The position numbers were made by a program, and so were the translations under genes. 64,000 bases of DNA from Rheum nobile (lineage: Eukaryota > Streptophyta > Magnoliopsida > Caryophyllales > Polygonaceae), in the NCBI GenBank assembly GCA_027886185.1, contig WOAB01000619.1:5952001-6016000 (forward strand), in the 5' to 3' direction. The notes beneath the pieces were generated by a model that was not told where the DNA came from, did not search any database, and worked only from the letters and a program-made list of their open reading frames with translations. How positions within the stretch are numbered: the stretch's first letter is position 1; each line of letters begins with the position of its first letter. This document shows positions 11,195-22,237 of this stretch, one piece after another.

Positions 11195-11460
11195 TTACGA
11201 ATCAGTAAATCTTTGTGAGGCAAGCGGTATGGGATCAGCCATGGGCACCTCGTCACCGGTCAAATCCTGAATCCACAAAATAATCGTAGCAGTAACATAT
11301 GGTGGAAGCCCGTCCCTCTCTTCTAAAAAACGCCGCATCCGACCGGTGAGAATCTGGGTTCGCTGAATAAAGAACATAGATTTCCATTAGAACAAAACCG
11401 AAATTTAAAACATAAAAAATGATAAGCGATAAACAAAAGATAACATACCATGAGAGTAGA
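11195..11460 (-). pseudogene. PMD-like gene, last exon and end of the split exon
   Basis: The minus strand reads a short exon end (11449-11460, ending ATG), a donor GTATGT, an ~85-bp AT-rich intron ending TTTATTCAG, and a last exon (11362-11195) coding RTQILTGRMRRFLEERDG to a TAA stop. The upstream part of the same gene is on the far side of the 38-kb retrotransposon nest (49911-51319). The duplicated target is GTAGA (11456-11460) versus GCAGA (49911-49915). The continuation is judged from the splice sites and matching orientation; this tail alone would not be recognisable. Confidence 0.55.
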
Positions 11461-12247
11461 TGATGACAATCAGATCATTGTTTGCTTACGTCGGTATCGA
11501 AGAAGTCCTTTCTAGATGAAGTTTCCCAAAACTCAAAACTCTAAAGTACTTAGGCCAAACCCGAAGTTATAACAAAGTGAAATACAAATGATTTTATTGA
11601 TGAACTAGAACAAGATAGGCAATCAAATCTCTCAAGGAATCCACCAAAAGAGAATAAAAGACCCGACAACTCTTGGGTATGTCCACCAAGGATTGACGAG
11701 GTTGAATCTTTTGAAGTCACAAGATAGATCCACTCGTGCCTCTAGGATTCGGGGTTGTTCGAACTCTTGGATATATCCACCAAGGATTCGAGAAAAACGA
11801 TCTTAATAAAGCCACAAGATCTGTGTTGGAATCCACCAACAAAAGAAAGAAAAAACAAATGAAAACAAAAATATAATGAGACAAGAGAACTTGGTTTTTT
11901 CTTCAACTTGTCCATCTAAAACTGAGGCAAAACAAGCCTTTAAATAGGAGAAATGTCGACCCTAAACTTGGAGCCCAAGCCATGAGTAAATAGGGTGGGT
12001 GACTCTTGGTGTAACGCCATGAATGAAAGTCCATAAAAGTGTGACTCTTGATATGTGCCATGAATGACCATAAAAGCATGGCTCTTCACATGAGTATCTT
12101 GATGGCAAGACTTTTCACATGACCATCTTGATGACAAGACTCTTCACATGACTGTTTTGATGTCAAGACTCTTCATCTTCAACGCCAATATGATATTGAC
12201 TTGATACCTCATTCTTCTTTGGCGGTGCGGTTTCTCGGATCACATCA
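11461..12247 (-). repeat. TRIM-like LTR 1
   Basis: TGATGACAATC at the left and GATCACATCA at the right, 787 bp. Near 12060-12180 it carries a ~30-bp tandem repeat of the type CTTCACATGACYNTCTTGATG, also present in the other three copies. A short ORF recurs in several copies (for example 11940-12137) but differs in length and has no recognisable domain, so it is not called. Confidence 0.9.
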
Positions 12248-12336
12248 TCCTCTCCTCCTTTGAAAAGATTCATCCTCGAATCTGCGTGGCTTTATAACCT
12301 TGAGGATCTTTCTTCGATGATGGCTCTGATATCAAA
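12248..12336 (-). other. TRIM-like internal segment 1 (primer site and purine tract only)
   Basis: 89 bp. The plus strand begins TCCTCTCCTCCTTTGA (a purine tract on the minus strand) and ends GGCTCTGATATCAAA (primer site TTTGATATCAGAGCC on the minus strand, one base from TGGTATCAGAGCC). It contains no room for a gene. Confidence 0.88.
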
Positions 12337-13117
12337 TGATGACAATCGAATCGTTGTTCGCTTGCGTCGGTGTCGAAGAAGTCCTTTCTAGATGAAGTCT
12401 CCCAAAACTCAGAACTCTAAAATACTTAGGCCAAACCCGAAGTTATAACAAAGTGAAATACAAATGATTTTATTGATGAACTAGAACAAGATAGGCAATC
12501 ACTCTCTCAAGGAATCCACCAAAAGAGAATGAAAGACCCGACAACTCTTGGATATGTGCACCAAGGATTGACGAGGTTGAATCTTTTGAAGTCACAAGAT
12601 AGATCTACTCGTGCCTCTAGGATTCGGGGTGGTTCGAACTCTTGGATAGGTCCACCAAGGATTCGAGCAAAATGTTCTTGATAAGGCACAAGATCTGTGT
12701 TGGAATCCACCAACAAAAGAAAGAAAAAACAAATGAAAAAAATATAACGAGACAAGAGAACTTGGTTTTTTCTTCAACTTGTCCATATAAAACTGAGGCA
12801 AAACAAGCCTTTAAATATGATAAATGTCGACCTAAACCTGGAGTCCAAGCCATGAGTAAATAGGGTGGGTGATTCTTGGTGTAACGCCATGAATGAAAGT
12901 CCATAAAAGTGTGACTCTTGATATGTGCCATGAATGATCATAAAAGCATGACTCTTCACATAACTATTTTGATGGCAAGACTTTTCACATGACCATCTTG
13001 ATGACAAGACTCTTCACATGACTGTCTTGATGGCAAGACTCTTGATCTTCAACTCCAATATGATATTGACTTGATACCTCATTCTTCTTTGGCGGTGCGG
13101 TTTCTCGGATTACATCA
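12337..13117 (-). repeat. TRIM-like LTR 2
   Basis: 781 bp, same ends as LTR 1. It follows the 89-bp spacer directly, so LTR, spacer and LTR are contiguous and undisturbed from 11461 to 13117. Confidence 0.9.
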
Positions 13118-13198
13118 TCCTCTCCTCCTTTGAAAAGATTCGTCCTCGAATCTGCGTGGCTTTATAACCTTGATGATATTTCTTCGACGATGGATTTG
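13118..13198 (-). other. TRIM-like internal segment 2, left part, split by element B
   Basis: It carries the purine tract (TCCTCTCCTCCTTTGA on the plus strand) and continues at 40598-40605 after element B. The uninterrupted form at 49101-49124 reads GATGGCTCTGATACC, so B duplicated CTCTG. The copies are now ATTTG (13194-13198) and CTTTG (40593-40597), each with small changes. Confidence 0.8.
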
Positions 13199-14318
13199 TG
13201 TAGGATCGTGATTGTTAGATAATAACTTAAGGAACTCAGAATATCGATTCTAAGTTCCCTTCGCATCGGAAATAAACAACCAAACAAATGACAAGTTCCT
13301 TATAGTGGAAACCTTTGATTGCCAACTAGCAATCCAGGATAAAAACCTTTCTTTCGAAAGGATTTCAAGGTCTACTTCTTGATTTCTTATCTCTTTTGGT
13401 TACAACTTATCCTAGGAACAAACACACAGTTTCTTTGCCTTACACACAGTTAGGCAATCCTAGATAACTTAACACAATCAATAATCAATCCAAGAAACAG
13501 ACCTTCGTACCTAGGAACTATCACTTACAGTCACAGGAACTTAGCACTCAGCTCTTCTATTCCTTGACTGGTTCCTCTTGATCTCGGTTTGCTTTGATGA
13601 TCTTGTTTGAAGGTTCACACTAGATATTTGCTAATGTGTGTGAGTCGTATTTCAGTGCTTGAAGATAACCTTTGAGTTAGTCTTCCTTTTATAGTGGATT
13701 CTTCACAGCTTGATCTTCTCTTGGTTCCCACAGATCGAGCTTGCCCTAGGATGTGTGGTTGTCCTTGATCCACACTGTTCTTGGCATGTGCAAACAACCT
13801 AGGCAGCTCAGAATCCTTCTAGGTTAGTCAACCTCTTCAGCCAAGTCATTCTCCAGCTTCCTTTGTCCGAGGTTCGACACTCTAGGCACTTGGGAACTGA
13901 CTTCTGGACAGCGACATGTTCCATGTCCTGTCGCTTTCACCTTTCTCTGTCCGAGGTTCGGCGTTCTAGGTGTCTTGTTGTTTTGCTCTGGACATTGGCA
14001 GGCTTTTGGAAGCTTTGCACAAGTCATTTTCGACTTCCTTTTGTCCGAGGTTGGTGTTCCCAGATTTCTCGGGAATCGCAACCTCGCATGCTACGTTTCT
14101 GGGCACAACTGGGTTCCTCTGGGTTCCTTCCTTTGTCTTGTTCCTTTGGTTTTCTTGTCCTGTTTGGCTTTCTTGCCTTCGGTATATTCCTGTGGTTCCT
14201 TAAAGCACATCTTTGAGATAAAACATTAGTATCATAATATTTGTCATCTTCAAAAGTAGAGAAACTGAGGAAAGGAACTCTCAGGGGAACTGAAGTTCCA
14301 GAGTTCCGTTTCCTAACA
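13199..14318 (-). repeat. Element B 3' LTR
   Basis: 1120 bp, from TGTAGGATCGTG to TTTCCTAACA on the plus strand. It matches 39467-40592 and the solo LTR at 47400-48515. It lacks a 6-bp CCACTA present in the other LTR near 39626. ORFs at 13615-14229 are LTR noise that recurs at 39889-40503. Confidence 0.93.
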
Positions 14319-14918
14319 ATTTCCCCCTTTTTGATGATGACAAATACAAGGAACCTGGCAACATAATAGGACTTGAATTTCATGAGACCATATTGAGTTT
14401 AAGGGATTTACAACATTATAAACTAATGCGAGAACATTCAAATGGTTGCAAATTCCCCCTAAGCAAATGAACGAGTTTATTCGAATTCCCCCTTAGAAGT
14501 AGAACTAGTTCAGAGTTCCTATTAGTCTAGTAGTTTCCAAAGTTCAAGGTTCCTATCCTTCTTCCCCCTTTTGACATCATCGAAATAATCAGTTGACAAG
14601 TTAAGAACGGGATATTCAAGTAAATACACAATTGCAGCAAACCCATAACAGAAACATAATGGAAACTTAAGGCAAAGACAAAGTAATCATAGAAACGAAG
14701 CCAAAAGTAGTCATTAACTTAACAAAAGCTTAACATTGTTCAAGGTGGGGTAAGACAGATCACAAAACAACATAAAAACAACACACCAACAACCTACAAA
14801 GACAACATCATAAGCAACCTTTAAAGAAAACAACAAGGGATAGAAGAGGGTAGTAGGATCCTAGGGGAACTACTAGCACACTATGAGGTTACAGCACTGG
14901 GAACCAGAAGAAGCGTTC
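14319..14918 (-). other. Element B 3' non-coding region with repeated polypurine tracts
   Basis: At the LTR edge the minus strand reads AAAAAGGGGGAAAT, the primer for plus-strand DNA synthesis. Similar purine tracts recur upstream (plus-strand ATTCCCCCTAAG near 14453, ATTCCCCCTTAG near 14484, TTCCCCCTTTTGAC near 14562). Multiple tracts near the 3' LTR are described for Sireviruses. The rest of the region is A-rich with no ORF. Confidence 0.75.
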
Positions 14919-16463
14919 CTATGGCAATGCAGCGGCCTCCTCTTCAATAGCCTTGTTAGTACCGGTTGCATCTTCCCAAGTTTTCTGAAGAACTTCCACC
15001 AAACTTAAGACAACAGAGCTCATTTTCCCCAGCTTATTTACTTGATCACGAAGAGCGACCGTGATGACAGTCGAGCCTTTCATGATGGCCTTTTCAATAC
15101 GACCCAGAGAAGAAAGGATCGCAGAGGAGTCTTGAGTGGGGTTGAGCGGTGGTAGGGAGCTTGAAGGGCCTTGGGAACTGGCCTTTTCCTTAGGCGAGTT
15201 AGCTTGAACTTCAGAGGGGGTGGCCTGGTGATCCCTTGTCTTCAATTTTCGAACAGTGGCTATGGTGAGAACCTTGCTATAGACAGTCTCAGACAAATCA
15301 TCAGGGTACTGGTGTAGCAGGGAGAGGAGATTTTTGATAAGATGGGGAAAGGGTAGGGCATGGGATGTGTGGGACTTGCAAAACTGCATATGAGCTAACA
15401 CAATGCAGGGGAGATCAACTTGTACTCCAGATAGTATCTTTTCCATTAGAATGGCATCTGTGATGAGAACTGAGGCTCGGTGCTCCTGCCTGAGAACTAG
15501 GTTTCGGATGGTCCAGAAGTGCAGAAGCTTGTTGGCGATGGAGAGGTCCTTTGTTTCCAAGGTTGAGGGGTAGGCGCCGTCATAGAGTTTCTTCACCACT
15601 TCTCCCTTGGACTTGTAACCTTTTCCTTTGGGCCACGCCTTTTTTTGATGCAGAATGTCAAAGCCAGATCTGGACTCGATCCCAAGAGCAGACGCTATGA
15701 GGTTGGGGGACAAAGGGTACATGGTTCCATTCCACTGGAATATGGTGTCGTTGCAGAGAGAGTTATCCTTGGCGGGTACAAAGGTGAGAGACTGGTAGAA
15801 CAGACGGACAACTTCATCAGAGGCGGAGAAAGGCTCAACCAAAAGCTCATCCCAACCTTGATACTGTAGCAGAGAGAGAAAATCGCTTAGGGCATCACTG
15901 AACAGTTCCTCATCTTCTTCTTCTAGGGCTTGGGTCCAGAACTCCTTGCCGATGATGAGCGGTTTGAGGATCTTTCTCTTAGAGAAGAGAGAGGAGACCT
16001 GACCCAGGGAGGAAGAAGAGAGAGTGGTGGATTTAGCCTTTTTTGTGGATTTGGGCTCATAGGGAACTAGAGCTTGGGAACTTCTCTTTCTTTGTTTCAG
16101 CCTTGTGGCGACAGAGGGGCCAGGGTTGGAGACGGGTTTAGATTTGAGGCTAGCAGGAGAGGGCATTGGGCTAAGGATCTCTTGGGTAGTCTTATCAGGA
16201 GAGGAGTCATGAGAACCTCCCTCTGAGACTGATTTTGTAGCCGATGCCGAAGTCGGAGTGATGTCTATCGCTTTCTCCTTAGCCTTCGCCTTCGCCTCTG
16301 TTTTCTCCTCAGGTTGCTCTTCAACTTTCTCCTCAGGTTGGGGGTTTTGGGAGGAGGTGACAGAAATGGGCTTGGAAGATGATGCTGCCTTCTTTTCTCG
16401 GAAGGCTCGGAGAAGGGCAGCTTCCTCCTCGTCTTGGATCAGGTTAGGGTTTTGGTCAGCCAT
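14919..16463 (-). CDS. Sirevirus env-like protein (plant transposon protein domain)
   Basis: 514 residues from the ATG at 16463 (MADQNPNLIQDEEEAALLRA). An upstream in-frame ATG at 16550 would add 29 residues, but the MADQ start has acidic sequence typical of these proteins. The first ~190 residues are low complexity (S, P, K, E rich, with basic clusters KQRKRSS and KSTKKAK). The middle (~residues 200-420) is globular and resembles the putative plant transposon protein domain found downstream of pol in Sireviruses and in PMD-type host sequences (FQWNGTMYPLSPNLIASALG). No signal peptide or clear membrane helix is seen, so an envelope role is doubtful. The function of this family is unknown. The frame is intact. 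Confidence 0.75.
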   Translation of the reverse strand: MADQNPNLIQDEEEAALLRAFREKKAASSSKPISVTSSQNPQPEEKVEEQPEEKTEAKAKAKEKAIDITPTSASATKSVSEGGSHDSSPDKTTQEILSPMPSPASLKSKPVSNPGPSVATRLKQRKRSSQALVPYEPKSTKKAKSTTLSSSSLGQVSSLFSKRKILKPLIIGKEFWTQALEEEDEELFSDALSDFLSLLQYQGWDELLVEPFSASDEVVRLFYQSLTFVPAKDNSLCNDTIFQWNGTMYPLSPNLIASALGIESRSGFDILHQKKAWPKGKGYKSKGEVVKKLYDGAYPSTLETKDLSIANKLLHFWTIRNLVLRQEHRASVLITDAILMEKILSGVQVDLPCIVLAHMQFCKSHTSHALPFPHLIKNLLSLLHQYPDDLSETVYSKVLTIATVRKLKTRDHQATPSEVQANSPKEKASSQGPSSSLPPLNPTQDSSAILSSLGRIEKAIMKGSTVITVALRDQVNKLGKMSSVVLSLVEVLQKTWEDATGTNKAIEEEAAALP

Positions 16464-17296
16464 TTTTGAGGAGCTAGAAATTTGTGTTTGAGAGAAAGAG
16501 CGAAACAGAAGATCAGAGAGATGGCAAGTTGTGGGAATGGCTGGGATCAACAGGGCATATCTTAAAGGCGAATGAGGATTGAGGGGACGATGGGAGAAAT
16601 CTGGCCGTTGAGAAGATCAGGGAAAATCCTGAGCATTGAAGTCTCTTGCAGCTTTTTGGAACGGCCAACATATATTCAAAATTAACCCATACAGAGAAGA
16701 GGGGGTTGTGCCAACTGACGAGACGCGTCTGAGCACTAAGAAGTTGCCATAAATGTAGTCTTGGGAAATTCAATCGCTAGACTAGCCGTTAGGAGAACGT
16801 TTCATCCTGGTTCCTTTCTGGCGATATATTCAGCGTGCTAGAGGGACATATGGGAACCTTTGATGTGGGTTTAAACAATGGAACCTAAGAAAATATGTTC
16901 CTATACAAGGAATCAGGGTAGGTCATTTATCGCATTGCACAATAATTCTCAGAGAGGATTTAGAGATGGATCATAGAGAATTAAATTGAGCAATGAGGCA
17001 GGGGAAGGTCTTAGTACACAATCATCATTTCGGCTTGTATTGTTGGGTTAGAAATATGATCAGATTGTGACTTTTGGGCCATCAAAGAAACTTTGAACAA
17101 TGAAGGAGTTGAAAGAATAATGAGGACCACAAGGAGACGAACCAGAAAAATTTATCTAATCCTTTTTAAGAAATCATTATGAAAAGAGGGTTTGTAGCAA
17201 AATATATTACACAGAGATATCAAGACTCAACAAGTTAAAGATCTTAAACTAGTCAATCAGGGGAACTGGAAGAGAGCCTTTAAACTAAGGTAACTG
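16464..17296 (-). other. Spacer between pol and env-like ORF in element B
   Basis: About 830 bases with no convincing ORF in the sense direction. Three codons after the pol stop there is a second in-frame stop, so the env-like ORF is not joined to pol by simple readthrough in this copy. Confidence 0.6.
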
Positions 17297-19281
17297 CTAG
17301 GTTATAGGAATCATTCCTAGTTCCAATCTAAGGTTCTCGAAAGGAACTCTATTCAAGGCTTTGGTGAATATATCTGCAATCTGATCTTCAGTTCTACAAA
17401 ATTTCATAATGATGTTTCCCTTCTCAACATGATCTCTAAGAAAATGATGTCTTATGTCTATATGCTTGGTACGAGTATGATGCACATGATTCTTAGAAAT
17501 GTTTATGCCACTAGTGTTATCACAAAGAATAGTAAGAGGGCCATAAGACATACCAAAGTCCGCGAGTTGTTGCTTTAGCCAGAGAAGTTGGGAACAGCAT
17601 GAGGCAACCGCAATGTACTCGGATTCTGTGGTGGAGAGGGAGACTGAGACTTGTTTCTTTGATCCCCATGACACAAGGCAAGGGCCTAGGAACTGTGCCA
17701 TTCCAGAGGTGCTCTTCCTATCCACCAAGTATCCAGCATAATCAGCATTAGTGAAACCCATCAGCTCAAAGGGACATTCTTTGGGGTACCAAATACAGAG
17801 TGAATCAGTTCCCTTGAGATATCGGAGTATTCTCTTCACAGCAGCCAAGTGGGTCTCTCTTGGACAAGATTGGAACCTGGCACACAAACCAACAGCAAAA
17901 ACAATGTCTGGGCGACTAACGGTTAGGTACATGAGTGAGCCTATTATACCTCTATAGAGTTTCTCTTCCACTAGAGGACTTGAGTGGTCCTTGTCCAAAT
18001 GAGCAATGGTGGAGATGGGAGTGGAGAGAGGCTTGCTTGAATCCATTTTGAACTTCTTTAGTAGTTCCCTAACATACTTCTGTTGGTGAATTTGAATACC
18101 ATCTTCCTTTTGAGTGATTTGTAATCCGAGAAAGAAGGTGAGTTCCCCAATTAAGCTCATTTCGAATTCACTGCTCATCAAGTCTTTGAACTTGTCTACA
18201 AGGGACATGTCAGTGGAACCAAAAATAATATCATCTACATAAATTTGAACCACTAAGATGTTACCTTTTTCTTCTAGGATGAAGAGAGTTTTGTCAATAA
18301 CTCCACGCCTGTAGCCATTTGAGAGTAGAAACTGGGCAAGTCGATCATACCAAGCTCTGGGAGCTTGCTTGAGGCCGTACAGTGCTTTGTCTAAGAAGTA
18401 GACATGGTCTGGATGATCATCGTCTTCAAAACCAGGTGCTTGCTTGACATAGACTTCTTCTTGAAGAATTCCATTTAAGAAGGCCGTCTTTACATCTATT
18501 TGGAACAACTTGAACCCTTTGTGAGATGCGAAAGCAATCAACAACCTTATTGCTTCGATCCTTGCCACTGGAGCATAGGTTTCATCATAGTCGATGCCTT
18601 CTTGTTGATTGTATCCTTGAGCAACGAGTCCTGTTTTGTTCCTTATCACAACTCCTGTATCATCTAGCTTGTTTCTGAAGACCCATCTAGTTCCTATGAT
18701 GCGTTTATCCTTGGGACGGGGAACTAGATGCCATACTTTGTTTCTTTCAAACTGATGAAGCTCTTCTTGCATAGCTTGGATCCAGTCTGCATCCTTCAGT
18801 GCCTCACCTATGTTCTTTGGTTCCACAATAGACAGGAAGGCATTGAAGGCAAAGAAGGTTAGATGATCGAACCTGACTGGAGGCTTGATGACTCTTCTTT
18901 CTCTGTTAGGAGCTAGAGCATTTGATGTAGAGACATTCTGAGTTGAACATTCAGCTTCCTGGTTGGAATCACCTTCTCCATTAAAGATCATGTGGGAAGA
19001 TGAGTCATTGAAGTCTCCACAGATGTTGTCGTCATGCTCATGGTTCCCAGAAATGGATTGTTGTTCATTATTCATGGGAACTGGTGGAGGAGCCATTGGA
19101 GGGTTCCGAGCAACAGGACAGGAACTGGGTGGAGTGACATCTTCATCTGGATCTTCTTGATATGACTTGGGAAACGGGTCTTCAAAGGAGTTGGTGGTGT
19201 TCTGCACAATCTTTCCAAGTGATTTTTCATTAAAAATAACATGAACACTTTCTTCTACCTTTTTAGTCCTTTTGTTGAAGA
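17297..19281 (-). pseudogene. Element B reverse transcriptase and RNase H
   Basis: The minus-strand frame runs from the D insertion junction to a TAG at 17297-17299. RT shows RNKLDDTGVVIRNKTGLVAQ, GYNQQEGIDYDETYAPVARI, IDVKTAFLNG, and the catalytic IYVDDIIFGS. RNase H shows NADYAGYLVDRKSTSG, TESEYIAVA and LCDNTSGINI, all standard for Ty1/copia. GLVAQGY replaces the usual RLVAQGY. The stop context is ACC TAG CAG TTA, which fits the leaky UAG-CAR-YYA pattern. The upstream half of the polyprotein lies beyond element D at 26369-27597, so it cannot be made in one piece. Confidence 0.92.
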
Positions 19282-19286
19282 CTTTG

Positions 19287-20211
19287 TGTTGGATCGTTAG
19301 AGTTACGTATGAGGGAACAAAAGCTTTGTTCCCACAGAAGGCACATCGGATTAAAATAGCAAGAAAGATAATAGAACGAACTCACGATATATAGTGGAAA
19401 CCCTGATTAGCAAAACTAGCTTCTCAAGGAAAAACCACTACCTTCAAGCTTCCGCTTGAGAGGATTTTTAAGTGTGTACTTGTCTTATTGATTTCTTGTT
19501 CGATTACACTTGTAGCATGGACTCCAAAACACTAGACTTCCCACCTAGATTCGAAGATCACTCCTACAACGATGAATCCGAACTCAACCCTCAAAGACTC
19601 ACAAACACTTCACTCTCTTTTTCTTCTCAACTGAACGCCCTTTGTTCTACTTTTTCTTCTGCGTCGTTACATAGAAAAGAATCCATGCTTCTCTTAAATA
19701 CAACTCGGCTAAAACCCTAATTGACACAAAATTAGGAAATACTAGAATCGGATTACAAAGATATGATTTTGTTTTGAAGATAAGATATCACAACCGGTTA
19801 TATTAATTAAGGAAGGAGTTCCTTAATTAATCCAACCGATTGGATAACGTTATTCTCTCTCCAATCGCCTTATCTTAGGAAAGATTCCTAGGATCAACAC
19901 GATCGGGTTTTCTCTCTCCATATCTTCGCGCAATCCGACTTGATCCTTGGAGCCGAAGTCTTCATCCTCTACCGCGTGGCTTCTTGGTTTGTTTCCTTAA
20001 CTCAGCACGCTGGATGACTTCTTTTCTTTTGCAGCCTTGATCTGGTCCGTCACTTCAGTTCCTTGAGAGGTAACAAAGCGCTAAGCAAGCCTTTGTTCCC
20101 TCTGAGATCCTGTGTTGCAAAGCTCCCTGGGATAACTCTTGTTGTCCCTAAAACACTTGGTACACATATTAGTTGAGTGTTTGTAACCATCAAAACCTAA
20201 GAAATTCAACA
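19287..20211 (-). repeat. Element D 3' LTR
   Basis: TGTTGGATCGTTAGAG to AAGAAATTCAACA, 925 bp. It contains an inverted AATTAAGGAAGGAGTTCCTT AATT-like stretch near 19800-19830. The 82-residue ORF at 19472-19720 recurs unchanged in the other LTR only because the LTRs are nearly identical. Confidence 0.94.
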
Positions 20212-20632
20212 AATTCCCCATTTTTGATGGTGACAAACACCCTTAACAATGAAGCATATACCAACTAGAACAAGACAAAACTGACAAGAAAGAATCCCAC
20301 TAAAAACACCGTTAGTTCCCCCTAAGTCCAGCAATACGTTTTACCTGTTCTGTTCCCCCTTAGACAATGCTACCTGTTATTTTCCCCCTTTTGGCATCAT
20401 CAAAAACACAGTAAAGAGTTAGAGAAGAAAGATCAATGCCAGATAAATAAAAACACCCCTTGTCATTAATTAAAAAAAAACTTAAACAACATGCAAAGAC
20501 AACCAAAACATGCAAAACATCTAAACACAGTCATTAAGCCACACAGGGCACACAAGTCAGAGAGAAATAAAAACAACTAAGGAGGATAGATGAGCAAGGG
20601 AACAAAGGAGTGGGTGGATGGCAGGTAAACGG
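20212..20632 (-). other. Element D 3' non-coding region with repeated polypurine tracts
   Basis: The plus strand shows AAATTCCCCATTTTTGATGG at the LTR edge, then GTTCCCCCTAAG (near 20305), GTTCCCCCTTAG (near 20349) and TTTCCCCCTTTTGGC (near 20381). These are polypurine tracts on the minus strand, arranged like those of element B. Confidence 0.75.
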
Positions 20633-22237
20633 TTAGGCATCACTATGACCAGCCGATGGAGCTGATGCGTGATGGGAGAGAAGCGCGCGTACGTCTGCCA
20701 AGAGAAGCGTCTGCTGAGCAGCCAAATCCTGCACTGCCTGGCAAAGACTTCTCAGATCCTTCCCCAGAGATGATTTCTCATTCAGTTCCCCCTCGGAACT
20801 GTCCGCCTCAGAATCTTCCATAGTCTCAGAAACAGCCGGAACACTATCCAGTTTCACCCAGCCTTCGTCACCTTGAAGAACAAACTTCATCTTGTGTAGA
20901 TTACTGACATCGAAAGGGCGGGAGAAGACACTCGATTCTGCCGAGGAGTTGTAGACTTTATGGTACTCAAGAATCTTTTTGACAACTCGAGGGAACGGAA
21001 GAGCGTGCTAGTCTGTGTTCCTAGCATGGGACATGTGCTGCATCATAATCCTGGGGAGGCAAATGGGTTCCTTCTTCAATAGCGTAGAAAGGAGGACAAT
21101 ATCCAAAATCAGCAGTCGGTTCCTTTTCTGTCCCCTGGGCGTGATGTTGTTGATCAAGAAGTGGTATAATACTTTGTTGACGGCAGACATCTCAGATATG
21201 TCAAGATCACCACTTCCCAAAGCGTTCTCAATGCCAGCCACTGCCCACACTGCTTTAGAATAAGGAAAATCCTTAGGCCATCTTCCTTTTGGGTACTCGC
21301 CATACCCCTCATGTAGGACTCCCAAGGCTACTCCCAACACAATGCTCGAAAACAGATGTACCTTCCCTCCAAGCTTGTAGCTCCCCAGAATGGATGGGGT
21401 CTGACTTCCATCACATAAGACGAATAGAACTCCCTTATCAAGTCCTCATCCACTCCTTCTTCTTCCACGAACAACCGACTCCACTTCTGAGCATCCAGCA
21501 CTGCATACACCTCCTCCAGATAATTCTCCTTAAGGAACTCCGGGTCCACCAGCAATTCTTTTACCACGGACTTATGGCTCATGCTTTTGACTTCATCAGC
21601 CGCCACCTTTCCTTTGGCCTTGGCGCGCTGACGACGTTGACTTTTGCGGAGAGGACCAACAGAGACCTTGGCTTTCTTCGCTTTGTTCCCAGTGAGGGGT
21701 TCTGACTCCTCGTCAGAACTCACTGTGATAGCCTTCTCGAACTTCTTCTGAGAGCGGGTCTTCCTCTTGGAGGAGTATGCAGTCTTTATCCTTCCAGATG
21801 ACTTTAGAGAAATAAGAGGTTCATCCTCATCTTCTTCCTCAACCAATTCCTTGGCGAGACACCTTACAACTCCCTGAATCTTCTCCTTCACAGCCACGTG
21901 CTCCTCAATGGTGACTGGGGTCAGGATGGGTTGGAGAGGAATAAACCTCCTCTCTTTCAGTAGAGGATATGGCAGTGGGAACGGCCGGGGAGATTTTAGG
22001 GTTAGGATTTTGTGGAGTGGGTTCTGTGTTTGGGGCGATTGGGGCTATGTAGGGGACCATGGCGAGTTGGTCCCGGGTTGGTGATGGTGGAGGGGTAACT
22101 TTGGTGGTCGCTGGGGTGGTGGAGGAGGAAGGTAGGGACTGGGTAATGGCGGCGAGGAGAGCGGGGTTTGTCCCCATGAAGGACAGTTTGGCAAGGAGGT
22201 TTTGGAGGTCTTGGGCAAGGTTAGTGTTTGAGGCCAT
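20633..22237 (-). pseudogene. Element D env-like ORF, frame-broken
   Basis: Four consecutive minus-strand frames (22237-21905, 21897-21328, 21340-21008, 20890-20633) together follow the architecture of the B env-like protein. They comprise an S/T/P-rich N-terminus (MASNTNLAQDLQNLLAKL), a K/E/S-rich basic part (RKSQRRQRAKAKGK), a globular middle (EEVYAVLDAQKWSRLFVEEE and later RGQKRNRLLILDIVLLSTLL), and an acidic C-terminus. The pieces are separated by stops and frame changes, so it is no longer translated whole. It resembles the plant transposon protein domain; its function is unknown. Confidence 0.65.

Noticed and set aside
14919..16463. Host gene independent of element B
   Set aside because: Position between pol and the 3' LTR, same strand, and similar domain architecture in element D all favour the Sirevirus env-like ORF.
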